A stretch of 64,000 nt of DNA from Peribolospora baueri (lineage: Eukaryota; Basidiomycota; Peribolosporomycetes; Peribolosporales; Peribolosporaceae): positions 62,001 through 126,000 of the forward strand of contig JAMDHS010000043.1 in the NCBI GenBank assembly GCA_029717555.1, read 5' to 3'. The notes under the pieces are model-generated. The model saw only the letters and a program-made list of their open reading frames with translations, was not told the origin of the DNA and made no database searches. The first letter of the stretch is position 1; each line of letters starts with the position of its first letter. The translations under genes were made by a program, and so were the position numbers. Shown in pieces: positions 31,807-42,014 of the stretch.

Positions 31807-34707
31807 ATGTCGTCGGAGGAAGACGTCATCGACGCTCTCTTCGATCGGACCGTCGTGAGTCTCGCAGTCGCAGTCTCGAACCGGTTCGCTTTGTCGTCGT
31901 CTGCGGCCTCGGGGACCGGTAAGGTAACGTCATCTTTGACATCATCTTTTCCTCCTCCTCCCTCTTCCCACACCGTCTTCTTCAGGACATCGTCCAAAGG
32001 TGAGCGAGCGAAGGCGCTCCGCTCCGGCTCGACCTCGACGCGCCGAACGTCCGTCGCTCACTTTTGTCCCGAGTGCGGTTTCGTCTTCGTCCCCCCTCGC
32101 TTCGCCTCGCCCCTCCCCGGCAGTTTACCGAAGACGGGTCCTATACAGACGTCGTATGAGGAGAAGCTTTCGCTTTATAGGTGAGACTGTGTTGGGCGGG
32201 CCCCGGTTGAATGAATGGCCGTTGAATGAATGGCCGTTGAATGAATGGCCGCCGCTGGTCTTGGTCTATCCGTTCGGCTCGGTCTGTCTTGGTGCCATGT
32301 GAATGCACGGACGGACGGACGGACGGCTGACTTTTTTGTCCTGCCGCTTCTCTTCTTCTCTCAAGCCTTTACAAACAGGGTGAGTAAAGGTCGCTCGAGG
32401 TCGATACTGTGGTAAGGCATCATCGGCATCACGCTCATCCCTCCATTCTTCGTATCCCTCTCCCTTGTGCCGCCGCTCACAGCGACCGAAGGCGATGTGC
32501 GCTCTTCGAGACCGTACGTATCGGACCTCCTTTGCTCGGAGCCGCCTCCCCTTGATTCGACCAGCGCCCTTGACCCTCTCTGCTATCGCCCCCTTCGTCC
32601 CAACGCAGTGGCATGTTCGACATGCTCGGCAGAGCCAAATGGTGGGCTCCACGACGAACCAGTCTCTTGGCGACGTCGTCTTATGGAGTGCATGCGCACC
32701 TCTCACCTCGTCCTCTCTTCTATCCTTTACCCTTCTCTCCTTTACCCTTCTCTCCGGCACATCTAGGGACGCTTGGGCCAAACGAAAGGGCACCCCTCGG
32801 TTGGATGCCAAGAGGATGTACGTGGAGAGCATGTTCAAGGTGAGCCGTCCTCCGTTCTCTCGGTTTCCTCGTGGATATATTTCGCGGTTTGAAGACCATG
32901 GCCGTCGGTTTGCTCATTCCCTTTCCTCCGCTCCCTTCAGATCCTCCGAAAGTACAGCGACCGACCGCAGGCTGTCGCTCTCATTCAAGAACTAGAGAAT
33001 TTTGGCGGGGACGTCTCCTCGATGGCCATGAGCGGTGAGCCGTCCGAGCGCTCGCCTTCGTGCACGACGCTCGCCGCAGCTGACTGACAAATTCTCCACC
33101 TGCCATTCGACTTAGGTTCCCTCACGAGAGATACTGACGAGGATTCCTCCTCATCCCAAGAGGATCTCGATCTGTCAACAATTACGCCGGCAGAGTATTA
33201 CGAGGACGATCAGGTGGACGACCGATTGCCTTCTTTCACGTCCCCATCGGGTCCACGTCCCAGTTCATCTCAGGCGAGCCGTGCCGGTCCTTCTGGAAGC
33301 TCCACCGGTCGCACTACGCCTCGTGTCCTTGGCACATCTCTTCGTCGGCCCGGCTCCCCCGCGGCGGCGGGACGGTTGGATGATCGAGCCGCGTTGCCTC
33401 GCTCATCCAGTCAGAACTCGAGCCCGAGCCAGACCCCACTGGGCCTATACGACGAGAGAGGCGCTCCCCCGCCCGGCCGTGCGCCGTCGAGGCAGGCGTA
33501 TCCTTTCCCTCCCGGCCCGCCGCCTCCTCAGCACCGCTCATCGGCCGGGTTCGGCACCCCATCCACCGTCCGCCCTCCTTCTGCTCTGGGTCCAGCGGCA
33601 GGCCAAACGGACACGAGTTTGGACCGCGGAGAGCGACACGCGGGCAGTGCCGCTCCGAGCTCCGTCCCATCTGGCCTCCAGACTTTCCACCCCGCGCCCT
33701 CTTCGCCCTCCCTTTCGTCTTCGCATGCCATTCAACACTATCCGCCTGGCCACCCTCTCGCCGGACATACCCCGAACGTGCTTGGTGTTGGCGGCCCTTC
33801 CTCCACTACCGGAGACTTCCCTCGAGCGTTGCAGTCACACTACCCTTCCAATGCCTCCTCGGCCGCCTTGCCCCATCATCTATTATCTGGCCGAGCGGGT
33901 GGGCCCAGCGGCGACGCGGCGAGCCTGCGCACGCTCTACTCCGACGTTCCGGGCTCGCGCGATCCGGCCGGCCTCGCACGTGCCCAAGGCATGGAGCGAG
34001 CCCTCGAAGCGATCCAAGTCTCCCTTGCGGCCTTGCACGAACGGTGTCAGCGGTTGGAGGTCCTCCTCGGCGGTACGCCCGCCCCCAGCGCTGGTTCCGG
34101 AGAAGGTGGTGCTCCGAGGCGCGGAGGCACGCCTGGCCCGTCGACTGCGGCCGCAGGAGCGGGAGGAGCTGGGTGGGGTAGGATGCGCGCACAGTCGCGG
34201 CCGCTGTGGACGCTTGCCCGAGTGGTCCGCACACTCACCACGCCGTTCGTGGACGCCTGGGCGGATGTGACCTCCATCCTGCGTCTGGAGAGATCCGAAG
34301 GGACCGGCGCGACGAGGCTCGTCGGCCTGGGGCCGGGACAGTCGATCAGCGACCGTCACGCCTTCTCGCCCGGCATGGGCGGCCGACCGCGAGGATCGGA
34401 CGCCCGTCGGGGCAGGCAACGCGGGCCGTTGGAGCTGACTGTGGCGTTGATGGGCTTCCTCCTCCGTCTATGCATCGCCACCCTCAACCTCGTCATCCGC
34501 CTCGGCCTGGACCTCAGCGCCGTCGCCTTGGTCGTCACCCTCATCGCCGCCGTGTGGGTCAAGGTCACCGGTCGGGGGCATCCGTTGATCGTGCTGGCCG
34601 TCTGGAGGAGGATCCTCTTGAGGGGTCGCAGGAACACTGCCAGAGCGGGCGCCGTCATGGACGCCGCGGTGAGAGGTGCCGCGAACAGGGTGGTGACGCC
34701 TCGATGA
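31807..34707 (+). CDS. ATG37: Acyl-CoA-binding-domain membrane protein (Atg37/ACBD5 type), with 14-nt exons
   Basis: The family is tail-anchored in the peroxisomal membrane, binds acyl-CoA and acts in pexophagy. Nine exons splice to one frame: 31807-31854, 31986-31999 (14 nt), 32124-32180, 32366-32379 (14 nt), 32483-32513, 32607-32639, 32767-32839, 32941-33034, 33116-34707; total 651 residues. Joined, they restore the acyl-CoA-binding domain (residues ~8-105): DRTVDIVQSLPKTGPIQ, SYEEKLSLYSLYKQATEGDV, RPGMFDMLGRAKWDAWAKRK and RLDAKRMYVESMFKILRKYS. A long Ser/Pro/Gly-rich disordered region follows, with a helical stretch (ERALEAIQVSLAALHERCQ) near residue 420. A hydrophobic C-terminal segment (~560-605, LELTVALMGFLLRLCIATLN then LSAVALVVTLIAAVWVKV) precedes a basic tail. 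Domain identity is very strong; the peroxisomal role is inferred from the family. Confidence 0.92.
32206..32250 (+). repeat. Three exact copies of a 15-bp tandem repeat in an intron
   Basis: The unit gttgaatgaatggcc occurs three times head to tail, with no mismatch, inside the intron between the third exon and the second 14-nt exon of the Atg37-like gene. Confidence 0.9.
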
Positions 34708-35862
34708 ACCTCTTACCTGACTGCTGTGTCCGAGCGGGGTGTCCTTTTGTTTTTCCCGTGGAGATGCCATGCCATCGAAAGCTAGCCTTGGCTCGTCGAA
34801 TTCCTCACTGGGTACCTCGCCAAGCGAAGGCACTTGGAGATGGCCTCGCCTGTTTCTGATGAGCGGAAAGCTCCCGGTGGCTCCGACTGCGCTTTGCCTT
34901 TCCACCTTGTGCTTCACACATTTCGTCCCTCGTCCCTCGTCCCTCGCCCCTCGCCCCTTTGTGTGATATGACTTTTCAAGGGGGAAGAAAAGAGTCGAGT
35001 TGGAACCGAAGCTCGAACGAAAACTCGCAGTAAAACCAACCTGGCACTGCGGGGCCGAGTGATGAAATGAAAACGTGTAAAGATCAATGTAAACGTTAAT
35101 AAAAACGTAAATGGACTCGCGCATCAAAAGCGTCGGGCCGACGACGGCCAACTGGCACCCCAACTCGGCCGGCCGTCTGGGAGATGAGAAAAACGGCATG
35201 TCGGTCGGTTTCTGAAGAGGTGGGGCCTGCTGCGCTCGCTGTGCACTCGTCCTCTATCAGTCTCACATGGATCGTCTGTCCATCGCCTACCTACCTACCT
35301 ACGTACCGCGCCGCGCTCGACGTCCTCATCGCATCGTTTCGTACACATGCATCACCGTCTGTCCGTCTTGGGCGTCCGAGGAGGAGCGCCGTCTGTCTGT
35401 CTTCTCTCTAGCACATGTGAGGACGAGACTTAAGACCGAGCGACTGGCGCGCACGCACGGACAAGGGAGGGGCACGGCGATGCGTTGCCGAAGTTGATAA
35501 AATGTATATAGAGTATATCCAAGAGGTGTAGGTAGGTGTATGTAGAGATGGAGAGAGAGAGTGAGCGCGCGCCCGGGGTGACTGGGGCGGGGGCGGGGAT
35601 GGCGGGTAGAGAACAAAGCAGAGCGGGAGGAGTGTGTGGTACGGTTTTCGTTTTTAGGGGGGTGGGAAGGAGGGAGGGGACCACGGGGACGGGGACGTGC
35701 GTGCGTCTCGACGACGCTCGCTAACTGGCAGGCAGCTCGGGGGGAAAGGAGGGGGGAGAGGAGATGCGACGAACGGAGAAGAAAATAAAGGAGATGTCTC
35801 GGCGGCACGGATCAGAGTCGCGTCCGTACGAGCGGGGTAAATGACGATACTCCGCCCTACGT
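34708..35862. other. Convergent intergenic region
   Basis: About 1.15 kb between two converging stop codons. It contains runs of CCCTCGT (34925-34955), AAACGT elements near 35075-35110 and CTAC repeats near 35285. AT-rich stretches near 35500 may serve 3' end formation. No gene recognised. Confidence 0.5.
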
Positions 35863-38571
35863 CTAGTTCTCGTGCGGCTGAACGGTGGTCTCCACCGCGG
35901 CAGCGGCCTTGCCCTCATCGTGGCTGGGTACGTCGACGGACTTTTCGTTGTCCAGGTCGAGGGCGTCCTTGACGCCGAGGTGACTCGCATCCCATCCGTT
36001 TTCGACAAGGTACTGGATGAACCGCTCGTCCTCCTCTTGCATGTAGTCCTGCGTCGGGTTGGGAATGAAGAAGAAGGTGACGGCGGCGGACAGAATGGCG
36101 AGAGCGGAAGCGATCCAGAAGGGCTAGAAAATGGACGAAAAGAGAAAACTGAGTGAGCGAGCGAACAAGAGGCCTATGTGGCGGCTGAAAATGCTCACTC
36201 CGGTGGTGTGAATGGTGGACGACGACGGGCCGAGGTCGTTCTGAATGGGCTGGTAGACGTAGCTTCCGACGACTGAGAACAAGGAGCGGTCGGTGGGTGG
36301 GTCAGAATGAGCGCCGAACCGAAACGATGGGCAGAGTTTTGACGTCAGCAGGTGGCCCACGAGACGGAAAAAAAAAAAAAGGCTGCAAAGAGCACTCACA
36401 GGCTCCGATCTTGCCGACGGCCGCCGCAGCGCCGTAGAAGTGACCGCGAACCATGGTCGGACCGGCGGCCTTGGCGGCCAGCAGGCCGAGGTTGTTTCCG
36501 GGTCTTTTGGGAGGAAAGGGGAAGGGAATGTAAAAGGGGCGGTGCCGTGTGTGTGAGCGAGCCGAGCCGACGGACCGACGGACGCTTCCCAGTCGACCGG
36601 ACCGGACCGGAGACGGGTGGGGCCGCGCGGAGAACGCACCCTACTTCACCAAAGCTCAAGAAGAGACCGTAGAGGACGATAAAGGCGCCGATGTGGCTCG
36701 AAGGCTTGGTGGTCAAGTTGTAGGTGCCGGTGAGGATGAATCCGATGATGGCCTGGCAGAGCAGACCGATGACCATGCAGTTCCTTGGCCCGACCTTGTC
36801 TGTAATGAAGGCACCGATAATGGTGCCGCTGAGATGGAGAAAGGAGGGCGGGGATAGGGAGAACGGTGAATCGAGGAACATGTCGTCTGCTTTAAAAGCC
36901 CAATGTGGGAGAAGATCCTCACGGAAGGTAGAACGTGTCTGGAGCAAGGACGGCGGCGGTAAGGTAGCAAGTCAGCATGTGTGTGCGCGTGTGTGTGGGT
37001 GTGTGTATGCGTACTCACTGATCAGACAACTCCAGCCGAGGGTCTGGTAGAGGGTTGCGTTCGGGATGACTAAAGGAAGAGAAAGTGGGTAGGAGAAGAA
37101 GCACGGTGAACTTGAGCATGAACGGCTGTCAGCGCGATGCGGACAGAGAGACACGAACCGGTGTCGATGATGACGTTGGAGTAGATGCCAGCCGGGTAAG
37201 TGACCTGTGAAAGTGAGAAAAAAAAGCGAAAGAGCGCGTTCGCGTTCGGTTCAGCAGGCCCACGTGCCGCCGCGAACCAGTCGAGCGAACTAACCCAGTC
37301 ATAGATCCACCAAGTGAGCGAGATGGCGAGGAGTTTGGGCCAGTAGCGCTTGAGGACGAGTGCCCAGGGGATGTCGTGCTGGAGACCTGCCTTGCGGTAC
37401 CGCTCAGGCTCGCGCATCTTTACACGGAAGAAGAGGACGAAGAGGGGTAGGAGACCGCCAAAGCCGAGGGAGACGCGCCAGACCCACTCGAGGTGGTCGG
37501 TGCCGAAGATGCAGAGGAGGAGGTAAGGGACAAAATAAGCGAGGACAAAGCCGATGTCGATCATTGTGTTGGTCGCCAGCACGAAGAGACGGTTCTGGGT
37601 GCCCTTTTTGACGCCCGGGTCTTCCGTGTTCTCGGACGCGGCGACGCTGGGTGCAGGTCAAGATGAGACGAGAGTGAGACGGGGACTGCGCGTCGGTGGT
37701 CAAAAGACGCAGAGGAGGACGCACCTGCCGGCCGGGTATTCGGCGCCTGCCAAGGGAGGAAGCGTGAAAGAGGAGAAGGACGATAAGCGGACTCGGGTCC
37801 GTCGACGGTTCGGGGCGCGTCGCGTCACGCACCGATAGCGATCCCCTGGAGAAAGCGGTAGGCGACCAAGGCCTGCTGCAAGCCCTTGATGGAGCCGTTG
37901 GCGCCCCAGGCGAGGCCGGACATGAAGGCCCAGAGGGCCAACCAGACGGAGGCAAAGAGCATGCCAAACTTGCGGCCGATGCGGTCGCTGAGGACGCCGA
38001 AGACGAGCATGCCGACGACGGTGCCGGCAAATACGAGGGAGGAGAAGAGCTTGGAGTAGTCGTTGAACTGCTCGGGGGCGGGGGACATTTGCTTAATCCA
38101 AGCGGAGATCAGGGTATTGGCCGCCCCGCTGACGGCGTTCACATAACTTCAGGGAGGGAAAGAGGCGGAAGAGAGTGAGGTGAGTGAGGAAAGGCGACGA
38201 CAAGGCGTCCGATCACTGGGTCCTGTCGGGAACGTACCCGTCCGAGACTGGTCATCGAAAGCGACGGCGGGAAAGGGAAAAGGAGGCGGCGCGGGTCAGA
38301 AGGGCACGAAGAGGCAAGCGATCGATGGCGGGCCGCCTGGCGCAGAGGTTCGACTCGACGGCAGTACTCACAAAGCGCGGCACCTAGCGGGCGAGGGCGA
38401 GGGCGAGGGGCGAGGCGGATATAGAGGAGAGAGGGGCGAGGGGAGAAGGTGAGCGGGCGTCGGGGCGTGGCCGTCGTCGTGTCCAGTCCGTCCATCCATC
38501 CGTCCGTCAGTTCACTCACCGCACGCGAACACGGTCGCGACCTTTCCGAGGCCGGTGTTGGAGTCGCCCAT
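35863..38571 (-). CDS. GIT1: MFS transporter of the phosphate/glycerophosphoinositol (Git1) type, with 10- and 12-nt exons
   Basis: Plasma-membrane proton symporter family that in yeast imports glycerophosphoinositol and glycerophosphocholine. ATG is at 38571. Exon 1 (38520-38571), a 12-nt exon (38372-38383) and a 10-nt exon (38238-38247) join the fourth to give MGDSNTGLGKVATVFACGAA then LFSDGYVNAVSG, the family N-terminal helix. Further exons give SSLVFAGTVVGMLVFGVLSD with RIGRK (MFS loop 2-3 motif), GIAIGAEYPAGSVAASENTE, NTMIDIGFVLAYFVPYLLL, LLAISLTWWIYDWV, GAFITDKVGPRNCMVIGLL, FGEVGPGNNLGLLAAKAAGP with TMVRGHFYG, and GSYVYQPI. The cytosolic tail ends ETTVQPHEN at TAG 35863-35865. About ten introns; some are GT-repeat or poly-A rich. 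All signatures expected for an intact 12-helix carrier are visible; substrate within the family is inferred. Confidence 0.92.
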
Positions 38572-39290
38572 CTTGGACTGCCGCCTAGGCTATATGGGGG
38601 CGAGAAGGAGAGGAGGAGGGTCGGTGGTGGGACGGGAGGAGGAGGGAGGAGGGGAGGATGGTGGGCACGGGGAGGAAGAAGCGGGCCTGGGATATTTGAG
38701 GAGGGTGGAGTAACGATCAGGCGAGCGCAAGCAAGCTCGAGGGAGCGGCCGCTCCGCCGTCGGCGCCGCGGCAGGCTGCCGGATTCATTCTCGACGTGGG
38801 CGGGTGTGGGCAGGGCAGGGGAGATAAGCGAGAGCAGATGGGCGGGTTAATGTGAATTTCCTTTCTTCCTATGCCTTTTCGACGCTTCGACTAGATACAA
38901 CTTGCATGCCTCCTGCTGCTTGCTTAAACGGGCGGAGGTGTCAGGCACGGGTGGCACCGCAGCTGCTGACGGCTCGCGGCTCAGAATGCTCAGCCGCCTG
39001 TTCAGCTCGCGTCTGCCTCCGTGCGATGGGCGAGCGGCGGGCGAGCGCACGTGCGAGGGAATTGGTCTTGCCTGTGCGAGGGTCGAGTCCCGGACGATCA
39101 TGATGATCATGATGGGAAGAACGTTGCGGCGTCCGAATCACAGGCAGTGGCCGTCCAGTCTCGACGCGTAACCCTAACCCCCCGACACCGTCCATCCAGC
39201 CTTGCAGGGCCTGCTTCGATGCCTCACGCTCGTCAAGACGTCTGGCCGCGGACCAACTTAGCACTTCGTTCCATTTCATTCCATTCCATA
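38572..39290. other. Upstream region of the Git1-type gene
   Basis: About 720 bp between the RCM1 stop and the transporter start, both on the minus strand, so it should hold the transporter promoter. A short TAACCCTAACC stretch near 39171 is isolated and not a telomere repeat array. A GATCATGATGATCATGAT palindromic stretch lies near 39096-39113. Confidence 0.45.
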
Positions 39291-41515
39291 TCATGCCTGC
39301 TGCTCCCGTTTCTTCGGTCGTCCGACGTGCTCCCCCGCCGCCATTTGCACGACCGACCGACTGCGACTGGAAAGAAGGGCGAGCGCTTCGTCGTCTGTCT
39401 TCTTCGTCTCGGTCGCCCCGGTCGCCCCGGCGCTCCCGCCCGTCGTCGTCTTGACCTTCTTTCGCTTGTTCTTCTTGAGCCTCTTCCGCTCCGCCGCGTT
39501 CACGCTCTTCTCTTCCTTCCTCTCTTCCATCTTCGACTCGGACGCTGGTGCCCATCCACCGTCTCCGCCGTGCCTTCTTCTTGCGCCGTCGCGAACAAAG
39601 CACGCCACGAAGAAGCCGTTGGTCCCCTCCACATGCGGCTCCTCTCCCAGCCCAGACCTCCCGCCCGGCTCGCATCTGACTAAGCTCGCGGCCAGCGTCT
39701 CGTCTCCCCCCATCTCTTCCGCCTCGCCTCGCGTAGGCCATGATGGGATCACGCCCTCGTCCCGACGGGCCAGCCGCCAGCCTGTGGCGGCGCCTTCGGG
39801 CGAGGAGAGCGCGGAGAGCACGACGTGCTCGTCTTCGATCGCGTGGTGCGAACACGTCGAGTAGACTAGTCGCTCCAGCGCCGGAACTGTCGTGACCCAA
39901 GGGTGGGTGACGGAGCCGCGAGGCCGTCGAAAGGAATCGAATCGTCACAGCAGAGCAGAGCAAAGCGATCGATCGGAGGAAGCAACTCACATCTCATCGC
40001 GTGTCGCACCATTGACAGCTGGAAAGCCGCGAGCGCTTGGAGCCGCTCTTTACCCTCATCTACGTCTTCCTGCTCCTGGTCGCCTTCCAAAAGACTGCGC
40101 GCGCACACGTGGGATCCGAGTCGAGTCGGACTACCATCAGACGAGCGAGCGATGCTCGCACGAGAGAAGCGAGGGTACGGTGCATGCACTCACTAGTCCA
40201 GTCTCCCCACGATTCCGCTTCCGCTACAGCTCGGATCGACGAGCATGTGCGTCACCCGGCTCCACCGTTCGTCCTCAGGGTCCGTCGAGAGGAAGTCAGC
40301 CTGAATGGGGTGAACGTTGCCAATGGGTTGCCCTGGGGCCGGTGACGCGTCGTCGAGCGCTTCAGCCTTTCGTTTCGACTTGGACGTAGCTTTGTACACG
40401 GCCTTATCGCGAGGTGTGCCACAGATCCGTGACAGTTGGGAGACGAGCGTCTTGAATCTTTGCGGCGAACGTTCAAAGGCGTAAATCTGATGGTCCGAGC
40501 GAGATGGTTAAAAAAAGGATCGCGCAGACTGCCATATTGGCGCACACGTCGAGCCGCTCGTGCGCACAAGGCGTGCTGGCTGGTTGTGAAAACCCTCACC
40601 TTGCCTCGACCCTTCATCAATGCGCTCAGATGGCTCGTCTTGTTTCCCGGAGCGCTCGTAGCGTCGATGCATTCCACGCCATCCTCGGCGGGCGGGTTAA
40701 GCACCTCTGCCGGGAAGCAGGACGCCAGGTCCTGCAAGATCAGCGTGCCGTCCTCGTACAGCGGGAGAGCGGTGAGGCGAGAGGTCGTCGAAGGATGGAA
40801 CGCGAGAAGACCGGGTAGATGTGGAGAGAGGGCGAACTCTTTTCTGCTTTGGCGTAAAAGAAACGCTCTTCAGAATGGATTCTGTGTTTCGATCAGCGTT
40901 TCGTCCGAGCCGGCACGACGCTCACTCTGATCCAAGCTGTGGCCCAGCCACGAGCCGCCACCCCTTGTCTTGCAGCCGTAAAACCAAATCCTCCCTTGCC
41001 GCCCTCAGCTGATTGACTCTCACCCATCGCGGGATGCACCGCGCCCTCGCATTCCCCTCTGCTCCTAGATCCTCCACCCTCCGTTTGCCGAGCTTGACTT
41101 GGAGCCGCGTAAGCTCGGCCTTGAGTCTGCCGACGTGCCTTTCAAAAGCCCGCTTCAGAGGTCCATCGCCCGCCTGGATGCCGTGCTTCGTCAGAACAAG
41201 GTCGTGAGTGAGGACCAGAGCTAACGCGTGCGGAGATGGCGGCGCCCATCCCTTGCCATTTTCTCGATCTCTCGCTCCTGCCGTCGCCGCCACAGACGCG
41301 ACCACTTTTCCCTCCAGCTTGAGCACGCCCGCCTTGTCGAGCACGGTGTCGAGCGCGGAGCGGAATTTGAGCGCGCGGATGACGAGCGCGAGCAGCCGAC
41401 GTCGATCCTTGGGGGACGAGGCGGGCGACGCAGACGCGGAGCAAACGGCCTTGACGGAGCCTTGACGAGCGTCGAGACGGTCGATGGCCTGCGCGGCTCG
41501 AAAGTAGAAATCCAT
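39291..41515 (-). CDS. RCM1: 25S rRNA m5C methyltransferase (Rcm1/NSUN5 family)
   Basis: Nucleolar enzyme; yeast Rcm1 makes m5C2278 in 25S rRNA. ATG 41515 gives MDFYFRAAQAIDRLDARQGS, which aligns with the NSUN5 start. The N-terminal helical domain contains LKAELTRLQVKLGKRRVEDL and PRWVRVNQLR. After an intron, LTALPLYEDGTLILQDLASC leads to ECIDATSAPGNKTSHLSALM, the SAM-binding motif. The next exon has IYAFERSPQRFKTL and THMLVDPSCSGSGI, with the catalytic-motif PSC. Another short exon carries LQALAAFQLSMVRHAMR, and the last FPALERLVYSTCSHHAIEDE holds the second catalytic Cys (TCS). NGFFVACFVR marks the end of the fold; a Lys-rich tail (ERKRLKKNKRKKVK) suits nucleolar targeting. Stop TGA 39291-39293. 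Looks intact. Confidence 0.94.
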
Positions 41516-42014
41516 AAACGAGCGGTTCGCGAGTCGAAACGAGCCTTTCGAGCTGCGTCGTCGACTAGGGCTTGTCTGGAGAGCTTGCGAAGCAAAGCCT
41601 TGTCGTCAAGACTCCATCCGCTGCAAGTGTTCCCGGTAAACGAAAGGCTGCGGCACAGTAATGACTTCTTGGGACGGACCTTCTAGCGACCTCGTTCCTG
41701 TGCTCGACTAGAGAGCTTCTTTTTCGCCTTTTTTGTTCCTCGCAAGCTTCGATTCTGCCTCTGTGGCCATAGAGAAGTCATCCCCTTGACGCCCTCCTGT
41801 CACACCCTGCCTTGCCCCATGGAAGACCTCCGGAGAAGCAAGATGCTGCCTCGTCGGTGCAACAGACGACACTTACGTAATCCGACTGCGGCGAGCTACA
41901 GTTTTGAACGCCGGTTGGACGCAAGGAAAGGATTCTCTCACTCGCTCGGTTGCCACTCCCATCCATCTTCATTCCGTCTCAGGAGCCGTCTGCGGTCATA
42001 GGGCGAAGAGAGAA
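41516..42014. promoter_or_regulatory. Divergent intergenic region between RCM1 and Xdj1-like genes
   Basis: About 500 bp between two divergent start codons, holding both promoters. T-rich stretch near 41706-41735. No TATA box I would trust. Confidence 0.45.

Noticed and set aside
33281-34270. Second open frame within the last exon of the Atg37-like gene
   Set aside because: Out-of-frame shadow; the main frame is the one that splices to the acyl-CoA-binding domain and ends in the hydrophobic anchor.
39168-39182. TAACCCTAACCCCCC telomere-like stretch
   Set aside because: Only about two units, inside an ordinary intergenic region; not an array.
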